Assembly (NCBI RefSeq): GCF_009856415.1
Contig: NZ_WMEZ01000002.1
Location: forward strand, 186,001 to 250,000
Source: Halobacillus litoralis
GTDB taxonomy: Bacteria > Bacillota > Bacilli > Bacillales > Halobacillaceae
Length of the DNA: 64,000 nt
Direction: 5' to 3'
In this document: positions 35,951 to 45,217 of the stretch, piece by piece
Numbering within the stretch: the stretch's first letter is position 1
Layout of the letters: each line of letters starts with the position of its first letter
Position numbers and translations under genes: made by a program
Notes under the pieces: model-generated
Database searches by the model: none
Seen by the model: the letters and a program-made list of their open reading frames with translations, nothing else
What the model was told of the DNA's origin: nothing

Positions 35951-37093
35951 TCAATTTATTGGCAAATGAATCGTGACAATTGTCCCTTCTCCTAAGCTTG
36001 AATCGATGTTGAGTTCGCCATCTAACATATCGACGCGCTCCCTCATTCCAACCAGACCGAAGGATTTTTCTTTTTTCTGCGTCGTGTCGAAGCCTTTTCC
36101 ATCATCTTTAACGACGATCATGACCGCGTTCGACTTCAGTTCTACTTTCACTTTAATTTCCTTCGGCTCCGCATGTTTGACCGCATTTTGTACAGATTCC
36201 TGTACCAGACGGAATAGTGCCACTTCATATTTGGTGTCTAGTCGTCGCTCTTTTCCAAACGAAGCAAAAGACATGTGAATGCTTTCATTGTAGTCTTCGA
36301 TGGTGGCTAAGTACTTCTTAAGCGTAGGAATAAGCCCGAGATCGTCAAGAGCCATCGGGCGCAGGTCGTAAATGATCCTTCTGACTTCATATAATGCAGA
36401 ACGAACAAGCGCTCGCACGCTTTTCACTTCCTGCATGGCTTCTTCCACCCCACGCTCACGATAGGTGCGGTCAACGAGATCAGATCGAAGCATGACGTTT
36501 GCAAGCATTTGCGCTGGACCATCATGGATCTCCCTTGAAAGTCGACGTCGCTCTTCTTCTTGAGCCTCGATGATCTGTAAGCCGAACTCCTGCTTTTCCT
36601 TTGCGTCTTCCAAAGCATCACTGACATGTTTGAAATCCTCTGTGAGGTAGTTCAATACGATAGAAATCTTTCCACCAAGGGCTTCTGCACGACCAATGGT
36701 CTCTTCTAAATTCCTGAGTCGTCTTTCCAAGTCATCTCTGCGCTCACGCAGCTGTTTTTCCTTTTCCCGTTTCATGGATAACTCCATTTGAAGTTCATGC
36801 GTTTGTTCATAAACTTTACGGATCTCTTCTTCTGAATACGTCTGGAACTGTTTGCTGACTTCTGATAAGCGCACCCTTGAAAAACGGACTTTCTGTTCAA
36901 GCTTGTCCCCTTCATCAATAAGGGAGATGACCTGCTTTTTTGTGTCAGCTAGTTCACTGTTCAACTTTTCAAACTCATTGCGGGATTCTTCACCAATCTG
37001 GAAAATTTCATCCTTACTATTGGTGACCGTATCGACCATTTCACCGATGATATGGTCAAGGGCGATATCCCCAGTTTTTTGTACACTCATCAT
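35951..37093 (-). CDS. degS: Sensor histidine kinase DegS
   Basis: About 380 residues from tandem ATG codons at 37093 (GGAGGG upstream). It is cytosolic, with an N-terminal sensor coiled coil (residues 1-170), a HisKA_3 domain with the phosphorylated His in RRRLSREIHDGPAQ, and a HATPase domain with N box VQESVQNAVKHA and G box DDGKGFD. It phosphorylates DegU, encoded 170 bp downstream on the same strand. The convergent/divergent yvyE-tagO side is conserved as in B. subtilis. Confidence 0.95.
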   Translation of the reverse strand: MMSVQKTGDIALDHIIGEMVDTVTNSKDEIFQIGEESRNEFEKLNSELADTKKQVISLIDEGDKLEQKVRFSRVRLSEVSKQFQTYSEEEIRKVYEQTHELQMELSMKREKEKQLRERRDDLERRLRNLEETIGRAEALGGKISIVLNYLTEDFKHVSDALEDAKEKQEFGLQIIEAQEEERRRLSREIHDGPAQMLANVMLRSDLVDRTYRERGVEEAMQEVKSVRALVRSALYEVRRIIYDLRPMALDDLGLIPTLKKYLATIEDYNESIHMSFASFGKERRLDTKYEVALFRLVQESVQNAVKHAEPKEIKVKVELKSNAVMIVVKDDGKGFDTTQKKEKSFGLVGMRERVDMLDGELNIDSSLGEGTIVTIHLPIN

Positions 37094-37250
37094 TAGTCCC
37101 TCCATCAATATTCACATACTCATTCGTAAGTCCCATGTCCATTTATGGGGGTGATTTTCAGTAAAACTGTAAAATAATGAACAGCAATCCAACCGTTTGC
37201 CGTTTTTTTTACCCATCGATATAATAAAACCTTAGGAGGTTTTGAGGATC

Positions 37251-37892
37251 ATGTTAGAAAGCTATTATACCGTAAAACCAGAAGGTTCAGAAGAAGTGAC
37301 GATCCAGAAGTCCCGCTTCATCGGCTATGTCAAACGTTGTGAAACCGAAGAGGAAGCCCAGGACTTTATCGCACAAATCAAAAAGAAGCACCATGATGCT
37401 ACCCACAACTGCTCCGCCTACATGATTGGGGAGAATGACCTTATACAAAAAGCGAACGATGATGGAGAACCGAGCGGCACAGCTGGCGTTCCGATGCTCG
37501 AAGTTTTGAAAAAAAGAGGACTGAAGGATACGGCGGTCGTTGTGACCCGGTACTTCGGCGGGATCAAGCTGGGTGCTGGCGGACTGATTCGTGCTTATGG
37601 ATCTACAACATCAGCAGCTATTGATACAACCGGTGTGGTCAAGCGCCAATTGATGCAGGAGATGAAAGTGAAGATTGAATACCACCTGTTAGGAAAAGTA
37701 GAAAACGCCGTAAGGAATTCAACCTACACATTGGAGACGATTAATTACTTGGAGAATGTGGAATTAATAGTATATGTAGAAAGCGGTCTTGAAGAAGAAT
37801 TCGAACATTGGATGATTGACTTGACTAGCGGTCAAGCTACGATTGAAAAAGGAGACGCTTCCTACGTGGAATTTGATGTCACACCTGAGTAA
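37251..37892 (+). CDS. YigZ/YvyE (IMPACT) family protein
   Basis: A 213-residue protein from the ATG at 37251, which has an AGGAGG leader. The N-terminal UPF0029 domain shows SRFIGYVKRCETEEEA, HHDATHNCSAYM and DGEPSGTAGVPMLEVL, followed by TRYFGGIKLGAGGLIRAYG, and the C-terminal part is an EF-G domain V-like fold. The family is linked to translation control in eukaryotes (IMPACT); the bacterial role is not settled. It is divergent from degS and 16 bp upstream of an LCP gene, with which it is likely cotranscribed. Confidence 0.9.
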   Translation: MLESYYTVKPEGSEEVTIQKSRFIGYVKRCETEEEAQDFIAQIKKKHHDATHNCSAYMIGENDLIQKANDDGEPSGTAGVPMLEVLKKRGLKDTAVVVTRYFGGIKLGAGGLIRAYGSTTSAAIDTTGVVKRQLMQEMKVKIEYHLLGKVENAVRNSTYTLETINYLENVELIVYVESGLEEEFEHWMIDLTSGQATIEKGDASYVEFDVTPE

Positions 37893-37908
37893 AGGAGCTC
37901 ACATCAAC

Positions 37909-38925
37909 ATGAAACCCAGCAAGCTTGCCATTTTCATGTGGTCCATCGCTTTCATTGTTTTAATCGGTGTTGGAGCAGCCACAGGCTATGCCGTCTACCT
38001 TACCGATCAGGTGAAAGAAACCGCTTCGGAATCCCACCAGGAACTTGACCGGGGAGACAAATCGGAAAAGCGGGTGGAGGTTGTGAATCCAGCCAAAGAT
38101 CACACGTCCGTTCTTTTTGTAGGAATTGATGACAGTGAAGCAAGGTCTGAAAATGCCTCCCGTTCGGATGCGCTCGTTCTAGCGACTTTTAACGATGACG
38201 ATAAATCCATCAAAATGCTGAACATCCCCCGCGATTCATTGACGTACATCCCGGAAGTAGGGTACGAGGATAAAATCGCTCATGCTCACGCTTTCGGAGG
38301 AATTGATGCTACGGTTCAAACAGTGGAGCGTATGCTTGATGTGCCTGTCGATTACTATGTACGTATGAACTTCCAGTCTTTTGTAGAAATTGTTGACTCT
38401 ATTGGCGGAATTACCTATGATGTCCCTTTTCCAATTACGGAACAAAACAGCTCTGACCTTGCAGGTGCCATAGAGCTAGAAGAAGGACAACAAACGTTGA
38501 ACGGAGAAGAGGCTCTAGCATTAGCCAGAACTCGTAAATACGATAGTGACTTGGCGCGCGGAGAGAGGCAGATGGAAATCATTCAGCAAATCTTCCGTGA
38601 AACAGCTTCGACCCGTGGCTTAAATAACTTCGATGACATACTGACCTCCGTGAGTGAAAACATGAGTACAAATTTAACATTCGAAGAAATCATTACCTTT
38701 AAGGATTACTTCCTCCAAAAAGAAGGGTTCACTTTTGAAAAAATGCAGTTGGATGGAGAAGGTGGCTTTACAGATAAAGGTTGGTATTATCAATTGGCAA
38801 AAGAGGATGTTGAAACCACGAGTGAGGAGTTAAAGAATCACCTTGGATTAAGAAACCCTCTTGCATCTGAAGATCCATCCTCAACCACCAGCGACGAACC
38901 GGATGATATGGAAGAATCCATGTAA
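37909..38925 (+). CDS. LytR-CpsA-Psr family glycopolymer transferase
   Basis: A 338-residue membrane protein from the ATG at 37909 (AAAGGAG leader). One N-terminal helix (8-28) anchors an extracellular LCP domain with LFVGIDD, SRSDALVLATF, NIPRDSLTYIP and ARTRKYDSDLARGERQ, the polyprenyl-phosphate and arginine sites. LCP proteins move teichoic acid or capsule from the lipid carrier to peptidoglycan. The gene lies beside tagO, as the lytR gene of B. subtilis does. The C-terminal tail is acidic and disordered. Confidence 0.92.
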   Translation: MKPSKLAIFMWSIAFIVLIGVGAATGYAVYLTDQVKETASESHQELDRGDKSEKRVEVVNPAKDHTSVLFVGIDDSEARSENASRSDALVLATFNDDDKSIKMLNIPRDSLTYIPEVGYEDKIAHAHAFGGIDATVQTVERMLDVPVDYYVRMNFQSFVEIVDSIGGITYDVPFPITEQNSSDLAGAIELEEGQQTLNGEEALALARTRKYDSDLARGERQMEIIQQIFRETASTRGLNNFDDILTSVSENMSTNLTFEEIITFKDYFLQKEGFTFEKMQLDGEGGFTDKGWYYQLAKEDVETTSEELKNHLGLRNPLASEDPSSTTSDEPDDMEESM

Positions 38926-38957
38926 AAAACGGCCTCCTACAAGGAAGCCGTTTTTCT
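38923..38957. terminator. Bidirectional terminator between the LCP gene and tagO
   Basis: AAAACGGCCTCC / GGAAGCCGTTTTT hairpin with A and T tracts on both sides, between convergent genes. Confidence 0.88.
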
Positions 38958-40000
38958 TATTTTTCTTTTGGACCTTTGATCATATTCAAAATCGGTTTAT
39001 AGTCTTTGCCAATTAAGCCTGTCATTTCTACAATCATCTCAATCATTACCACCAACATGGCAAGGACAATGACCGCACCATACATCGTGGCTTGTGAGAA
39101 AATAACAGCGGCTAGGCTGAATAGGGCACTAACTGCATAAATCATCAGAACAGATTCCGGATGACTGTAACCTAAATTCAATAAGCAGTGATGCAAGTGT
39201 GATTTATCAGGCGCAGATAAAGGCTTTCGGTGAATGACTCGTCTCACAATCGCAAACAAGGTATCAGAAATAGGTACACCTAATATAATGACCGGGATGA
39301 TAAAGGAGAACAATGTGACGTTCTTGAAGCCCAGAAGTGCAAGCACACTAATCATGAACCCTAGAAATAACGCACCTGTATCCCCCATAAAAATCTTCGC
39401 CGGGTAAAAGTTGTAAACAAGGAATCCAACTGTACTTCCAAGCATCATTAAACCAGCAAAGACGACAAATACATTTCCCATGGTAATGGCCATTCCTGAG
39501 ATCGTCAGCAGCGCAATGGCTGACACTCCAGCAGCTAACCCATCAAGTCCATCAATTAAATTAATGGCATTGGTTATCCCAACGATCCACAAAATCGTAA
39601 TCGGAATGCTCAAATACCCAAATTCGATTTGACCGCCAAAAGGCAGGTTGATGAAATCAATTTGAACGCCACCCAAAACAACAACCAAGGTAGCCAATAA
39701 CTGTCCGCCTAGTTTCACTTTGGCAGATAGCTCTTTAAGGTCATCAAGAACACCAGTAATAATAATGATCGTTGCTCCTATAAATACCGGCCACGTATAA
39801 TCGCTCTCTGGAAAGAAAAATAAAATTCCTAAAGCAAAGCTGAGATAAATCGCCAGGCCACCTAACCGTGGCATCACATTTTTATGAACTTTACGGTGGT
39901 TCGGTTGATCGGTGGCACCAATTTTCACTGCTATTTTCTTGACCAGGGGTGTGATTAGAATTGAAGCGATCAAGCAAAATAGCAAGGCCTTGTACTCCAT
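38957..40000 (-). CDS. tagO: Undecaprenyl-phosphate GlcNAc-1-phosphate transferase TagO
   Basis: A 347-residue membrane enzyme with about ten to eleven helices. GATDQPNHRKVHKNVMPRLGG, VLDDLKEL, AINLIDGLDGLAAG and KIFMGDTGALFLG are the MraY/WecA signatures with the catalytic Asp residues. It starts the disaccharide linkage unit of wall teichoic acid on undecaprenyl phosphate in the inner leaflet. Its neighbours, an LCP transferase here and another at 45218, act at the end of that pathway. GAGGAGGATC precedes the ATG at 40000. Confidence 0.93.
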   Translation of the reverse strand: MEYKALLFCLIASILITPLVKKIAVKIGATDQPNHRKVHKNVMPRLGGLAIYLSFALGILFFFPESDYTWPVFIGATIIIITGVLDDLKELSAKVKLGGQLLATLVVVLGGVQIDFINLPFGGQIEFGYLSIPITILWIVGITNAINLIDGLDGLAAGVSAIALLTISGMAITMGNVFVVFAGLMMLGSTVGFLVYNFYPAKIFMGDTGALFLGFMISVLALLGFKNVTLFSFIIPVIILGVPISDTLFAIVRRVIHRKPLSAPDKSHLHHCLLNLGYSHPESVLMIYAVSALFSLAAVIFSQATMYGAVIVLAMLVVMIEMIVEMTGLIGKDYKPILNMIKGPKEK

Positions 40001-40381
40001 AAAGATCCTCCTCAGGTTTATTATGTCCTCTCCCAGAGGTCATAAGCTGATATATAATTTCCATATTTGTCTGTATAGTTACAACTGATTTGCTACATAT
40101 TAACCGTGAAAAATTATATCACAAGAAACCGGTTTTAATTGTAACGATTTAATTACTTTTCTTTAGCCAAACCCCCACGTTTTGAAACATTTCTATGTAA
40201 AAAAAACGCTAAATTCCTCCAAAATCTAACCACCGATAAGACGAAAAAATTGACAAGAATCGTTCAAATCATGCAAAATTCATCAAGCACTTTCAGCTTT
40301 TCTCATCATAACAGATTGGATTGGAATATTTTACACATATATGAAAATTTACAATCTTTTTTCAAAAGGGAGGTCATGGAT
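40001..40381. other. Divergent promoter region between tagO and the APC permease gene
   Basis: A 381-bp AT-rich region. A TATAAT hexamer on the minus strand at 40113-40118 could serve tagO, without a convincing -35. A TTGACA on the plus strand near 40249-40254 has no clear -10. An in-frame start at 40250 exists for the permease, but its leader peptide has no ribosome site and is unlike a transporter N-terminus, so the space is taken as non-coding. No other structure was seen. Confidence 0.5.
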
Positions 40382-41830
40382 ATGAGAGAGAGACGAAAAT
40401 TAGAGCGGTCATTGAAGCCCCATTGGGTGTGGGCCATCGCATTTGGGTCAGCGATTGGCTGGGGAGCTTTTGTACTGCCGACAGACTGGATCAGTCAGGC
40501 AGGACCATTGGGTGTTGTGACCGGACTTCTACTTGGGGCCGTACTCATGATGGTTATTGGAGTCAGTTATGGTTTTCTCATTGAAAAATTCCCGGTCACC
40601 GGCGGGGAATTCGCTTATGCTTACATTGGATTCGGAAGACAGTTCGCCTTTGTGGCTGGATGGTTTTTGACACTTGGCTACATCTGCATCGTCGCTTTGA
40701 ATGCATCGGCATTGGCATTACTTACGAAATTTTTATTCCCTGACTTAGTCCGGACAGGAAATCTCTATACGATAGCTGGCTATGAAGTGTCCATCATTCA
40801 AATCGCGATTGCAAGCCTTGCTCTGATTGCTTTCGCCATTTTGAACATTCGCGGAGCTAGTTTTTCAGGACAGACCCAATTCGTCTTCAGTTTAATATTA
40901 ATCGCAGGCATTGTGCTATTAGCGATCGGAGCCATCATCGCAGAGGGGCCGCAAATAGCAAACATTAGACCTGCTTTCCATCCGGAACAATCGACACTCG
41001 CTTCCATACTGACGATCTTAGCGATTGCTCCTTTTGCTTATGTCGGTTTCGATAACATTCCTCAGGCAGCTGAGGAGTTTAAATTCGAAGCGAAAAAAGC
41101 ATTCGGACTGATTATATGGTCTCTGCTAGCGGCAGGACTCGCTTATAGTGCGATGATCCTTATTACAGCAAGCACAATGCCGTGGCAGGAGCTGCTTTTA
41201 AACATATCGGAAAACCAGTCTGTATGGGGAACAGGAGACGCCATTGAGAGTTACCTCGGAAGAGCAGGCGTGTGGATCATTGCTGTAGCCGTTTGTATGG
41301 GGATTTTTACAGGGCTGAATGGATTTTACATATCCGCTAGCCGACTGACGTTTGCGATGGGAAGAGCAAGGATTTTACCAGACGTGTTCAGAAGATTACA
41401 CCCGAAATACAATACCCCCTACGTTGGAATCCTTTTCACAATGTTGATTTGCCTGATTGCTCCGTGGTTCGGAAGAGAAGCATTGTTATGGGTGGTAGAC
41501 ATGTCTTCCACAGGTGTAGCCATCGCCTATTTCTTTTGTACGGCAACAGCTTACAAGTTTTTCTCTTGGAAAGAAACAGGACCGGATTCATCACGTACGG
41601 CTTCCCCTTGGAAGAAGTTGTTTTCTCTGGTCGGGATGATTAGTGCTTTAGGGTTCTTGGCATTACTTTTACTTCCATTATCCCCGGCATCTCTCGGAAA
41701 AGAGTCTTATATCGCTCTATTGATCTGGGTCGCGTTGGGAATTGTTTTCTACGCTTTCAACGCCAGACGTTACAACAGTATTGAACGAAAAGAAATGAAC
41801 TACCTGATTCTAGAAAAAGAAGAGATATAA
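40382..41830 (+). CDS. APC-superfamily amino acid permease
   Basis: About 482 residues from the ATG at 40382, which has GGGAGG nine bases upstream (the ATG two codons earlier lies too close). Twelve membrane helices can be drawn, with the substrate-site start AFGSAIGWGAFVLP in helix 1 and a polar FDNIPQAAEEF segment in helix 6, typical of amino-acid/polyamine/organocation carriers. The substrate is not predictable. It stands alone and ends at a terminator shared with the convergent nuclease gene. Confidence 0.85.
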   Translation: MRERRKLERSLKPHWVWAIAFGSAIGWGAFVLPTDWISQAGPLGVVTGLLLGAVLMMVIGVSYGFLIEKFPVTGGEFAYAYIGFGRQFAFVAGWFLTLGYICIVALNASALALLTKFLFPDLVRTGNLYTIAGYEVSIIQIAIASLALIAFAILNIRGASFSGQTQFVFSLILIAGIVLLAIGAIIAEGPQIANIRPAFHPEQSTLASILTILAIAPFAYVGFDNIPQAAEEFKFEAKKAFGLIIWSLLAAGLAYSAMILITASTMPWQELLLNISENQSVWGTGDAIESYLGRAGVWIIAVAVCMGIFTGLNGFYISASRLTFAMGRARILPDVFRRLHPKYNTPYVGILFTMLICLIAPWFGREALLWVVDMSSTGVAIAYFFCTATAYKFFSWKETGPDSSRTASPWKKLFSLVGMISALGFLALLLLPLSPASLGKESYIALLIWVALGIVFYAFNARRYNSIERKEMNYLILEKEEI

Positions 41831-41865
41831 AAATTCCCCGCTATCTCTATAGCGGGGAATTTGCT
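41831..41865. terminator. Terminator between the permease and nuclease genes
   Basis: AAATTCCCCGCTAT / ATAGCGGGGAATTT hairpin with a four-base loop (CTCT), between convergent genes and usable in both directions. Confidence 0.85.
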
Positions 41866-44800
41866 TTAATGACTTTTATTTTTCAAATGATCTTTTACCC
41901 ACGCAGGTGGACCTTGCTTCGACTTCTTCAAATGAATCTGTGCAAGGACCGGATCATGGTCACTCGCACGACCATCCGCTTCAGAAAAGTCGGCGTTGAT
42001 ATTTACGGTCTCCACTTTTGTGCGTTTAGCCAGGTGATTACTGACAAGGATATGATCGAGCACTTGAGAGTTTCCTTGATAAATGTACGTGTATCGTTCT
42101 TCTTCAGGAAGCTCCTCCATCATATTTGTGAGATCGTCCCCTTTGAGGGTCTCAACAGGTGCGGAAAATTCAAAGTCGTTCAAGTCACCTAGGACTACGA
42201 CGTTTGAATGATCCATACGCTTTTCTACTTTTTCAACAAAATCATTAATCACTTCCGATTGTTTCAAGCGCTGCACTTCACTTCCAAGCACAACCGGTTG
42301 ATTGGCACCAAACAATCCATCATCACCGCCTTTTGAATTGAAGTGATTGGCAACGACGACCACTTTTTCGCCATTGAACTCGAATTCAGCAGCCAGTGAT
42401 TTTCTGGAATCGTCAAAGGCTTCATTCGTAGGGTCAATACGTCCAGGGTTCAACGTCAATCCATCTTCATTAACATCTACAGCCGTTGTAGCATCTCCAC
42501 TCGGCTTGTCTGTCAACGTGACACGATCAGGATTATAAATGAAACCGACGCGGATGTTTCCTCCTGGCTGACCGCCATCCGTTTTATCAAGTGGTGCAAT
42601 GTCTGTGAATTCATATTCCGGACCACCGGCTTCAACAATCGCCTCGATCAATGTTTGATAACTTTCGTTCGCTTCCACCGTTCCATCATCTGTTGGACCC
42701 GTATTATCTTGAACTTCTACAAGCCCGACTACGTCTGGTGTGTTCAAGTTTTCAACCATGGACTCGGCAATGCGTTGGACTTTTTCAGGGTCTGTGCCTG
42801 CATGGAAGTTTTCCATGTTATACGTAGCCACAGTCATTTTAGGCTTTAATCCTTTAAGCTCTGCCGACTGCCTCTCTGTTCCGCCATCTTGAAGTTCAGG
42901 AAGCTCACCCGCGACACGAATTTTGTAATTGCTGTAGTCGTAACTTACAACACCCGTAATCGACTGTTCGAAGTAATCCCCTGTTTTGGCCTGAACATCG
43001 AAGCCATCTACGTCAATAAGCACTCGCTCAGGGTTGTAGTCTTCCGGTGAGATCAACAACCCACCAGCTCTTGTGAAATCCTGATCTTCATTCGTTTCTA
43101 CATATACAGGGAGCTCATCATATTTAACTGGCCCAGTGACCTTTGGTTCTGGAAGCTCAATAAGCATCCCTTCAAGACTTTCATAAAAATCAAGACCGTC
43201 CTGAGCGGGATCGAAGGATTCCATTCCATCATCTTCAATCACTTTTGTCGGTTGTTCCCGGTCAACACCAATGACAATCGGATCAGGTAATGCCTGCCCA
43301 GAGGAAGTAACCGTAACCTCATTTGCGGTAATTTGTGTCGTTAATAGATCGGCTGCGTCAGAGTACCCATCTTCACGCCATTCGGTTACTTTTCCGTTCA
43401 CAGATACGACATCACCAATCTCTACTCCAGAGGAACGTTTATACACATAGATTCCTTCTGATGTGGCGATATCATCATCCGGATTCAAAGACTGCATATA
43501 GAAGCCGTTGTTTCCATCGAGCTTTGTTACAACTCCTTCAACACCTTCAACCGATTGTCCTTCATAAGGAGATTTGTGAGCGGCTCCCTGAAGATCATGG
43601 ATCTCAACATCGTCCAATGCTTTCAAAGCCTCGTATTCAAAAACAGCCACTTCACTCGTTTCGCCGTTCGCACGCACAACAACTGCTTGAACGACCGTAT
43701 CTTCCGTAATCACAATTGGAGATTCATATTCTGTACTTTCTGCCGTCGGCTCTGAACCATCTAACGTATAGTGAATAGTAGCTTCCGGTTCTGCCGTATT
43801 CAACGTAACTTCTGTTCCCTGCACGACCGATCCACCAGCAGGACTTGCGGTTACAGCGAATACTTTTTCAATCAAATCAGATGGTGAACGAGGAACCAGT
43901 TTATACTCACTGTAGTTGTAATCGACCACACCTTTTACTTGTTCAAACGTATCCCCTACGCTTAATAGGTCTTCGTTTTGAGGTTGAACTACAAAAGTTC
44001 CTTGTTCATCTTGAACAGTAAAATCACCATATTCATTTTTATCGATGACTTCTACATTGTTTACCTGGACAAACTCTCCTTCGATCTCTTCTCCATTCGA
44101 ATCTGAGAAGGCAGAAGCATAGACTTCTTGTGCATCAGGAACACCTGCTGAACTTTCTACCACTTCTACATTCGCGGAAGAAGCTAGTAGTTGAGCCATT
44201 CCAAAGTACTCGCTATTTTCGCCTTGAGCTTCTACACGGTCACCCACCTGGATATTGAGACCAGGGGCACGGACGATGATGCCAGCGGTTTCATCTTGTA
44301 TGTAAAGGTTCGTCTGTCCGCCTGCTTCAAAAGCTGCTGTTGCGATTCCTTCCACGCGTACAGTTGCTCCATCCTCCATAGCACGGGCTTCTGCAATCGT
44401 TTGTAATTCGACTTCCTCTTCCTCAGTTACTTCGTAGCTTCCAAGATAATCGAATGTATCTTTAGCGTACGTATCCCACTCTTCACTGACCTGAAACGCA
44501 TCGGTAGGATCTTGATCGCCAGTCAAAACTTCAGGCTGTCTCACGAGTGTAACATCATTACCAAATTCATCACGTTTACCAACCTGTCCAATGCTATCCG
44601 TGACGCCGCTCTCATTTTTTAAAACTAAAACATCGTCCCCATTAAAATTTGCCACATTACTAGTCAGATCCGTGACAGACTGAATGCTCTCTCCAGCTTG
44701 ACTATTAGACACAACAAATACTTCTCCAGATGCCAGTGTTCCAGTTAGAGTTTCCGCTTGAGATGGTTCTACACTACCATTGGAATATAGCTCTAAAGTG

Positions 44801-44988
44801 TACCCAGATAAGTCAACATCTTCACCTGTACCATTGTAAATCTCCAATGCTTTGTTAAAACTCGATCCTTCTACATATTCAGAAATAATCAGGTCGTCCA
44901 TTCCTTCAGCCTTTGCTGAAGAAGTAGGTATAACAGCATAGCTGAAAACTAATGATACGATTAACAACAGATGAAATATTTTTTTCAC
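41866..44988 (-). CDS. Large secreted modular nuclease (lamin-tail, OB-fold, chitobiase-like and EEP domains)
   Basis: A 1040-residue exported protein with a signal peptide at 1-27. In order: a lamin-tail domain (about 30-150, LIISEYVEGSSFNKALEIYN), OB-fold nucleic-acid-binding modules (195-370), a chitobiase/beta-hexosaminidase C-terminal-like Ig domain (378-455, ATIHYTLDGSEPTAESTEY), another OB-fold region (465-690) and an endonuclease/exonuclease/phosphatase domain (705-1020) with ATYNMENF, EVQD, NHFNSKG, GDLNDF and SDHDP metal-site motifs. It resembles the ExeM/NucH/YhcR type of extracellular nucleases, which scavenge phosphate from DNA. No sortase motif is present, so it is released or held by charge. 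Confidence 0.88.
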   Translation of the reverse strand: MKKIFHLLLIVSLVFSYAVIPTSSAKAEGMDDLIISEYVEGSSFNKALEIYNGTGEDVDLSGYTLELYSNGSVEPSQAETLTGTLASGEVFVVSNSQAGESIQSVTDLTSNVANFNGDDVLVLKNESGVTDSIGQVGKRDEFGNDVTLVRQPEVLTGDQDPTDAFQVSEEWDTYAKDTFDYLGSYEVTEEEEVELQTIAEARAMEDGATVRVEGIATAAFEAGGQTNLYIQDETAGIIVRAPGLNIQVGDRVEAQGENSEYFGMAQLLASSANVEVVESSAGVPDAQEVYASAFSDSNGEEIEGEFVQVNNVEVIDKNEYGDFTVQDEQGTFVVQPQNEDLLSVGDTFEQVKGVVDYNYSEYKLVPRSPSDLIEKVFAVTASPAGGSVVQGTEVTLNTAEPEATIHYTLDGSEPTAESTEYESPIVITEDTVVQAVVVRANGETSEVAVFEYEALKALDDVEIHDLQGAAHKSPYEGQSVEGVEGVVTKLDGNNGFYMQSLNPDDDIATSEGIYVYKRSSGVEIGDVVSVNGKVTEWREDGYSDAADLLTTQITANEVTVTSSGQALPDPIVIGVDREQPTKVIEDDGMESFDPAQDGLDFYESLEGMLIELPEPKVTGPVKYDELPVYVETNEDQDFTRAGGLLISPEDYNPERVLIDVDGFDVQAKTGDYFEQSITGVVSYDYSNYKIRVAGELPELQDGGTERQSAELKGLKPKMTVATYNMENFHAGTDPEKVQRIAESMVENLNTPDVVGLVEVQDNTGPTDDGTVEANESYQTLIEAIVEAGGPEYEFTDIAPLDKTDGGQPGGNIRVGFIYNPDRVTLTDKPSGDATTAVDVNEDGLTLNPGRIDPTNEAFDDSRKSLAAEFEFNGEKVVVVANHFNSKGGDDGLFGANQPVVLGSEVQRLKQSEVINDFVEKVEKRMDHSNVVVLGDLNDFEFSAPVETLKGDDLTNMMEELPEEERYTYIYQGNSQVLDHILVSNHLAKRTKVETVNINADFSEADGRASDHDPVLAQIHLKKSKQGPPAWVKDHLKNKSH

Positions 44989-45217
44989 AATGCATCCCCT
45001 TTGTCTTTAATATAAGTCAGCTCTAGTATATAAAATTCAGAATAGATTTTATATTTATTTTCCGTAAAAAAATGTAAATGTTCCCAATGGCACGTGAAAA
45101 AACGACTATTTATAACAGCTCTTTTACAAATTATCCGACAAAAGATGCGTATCTATCGGATGTTTCCAACTGTGGTAAAATAGATAAGCGAGAGGTTAGA
45201 AATTGAGGTGTTCTATT

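Noticed and set aside
40250-40381. Longer permease N-terminus from 40250
   Set aside because: The added residues are not membrane-like and have no ribosome site; GGGAGG fits the ATG at 40382.
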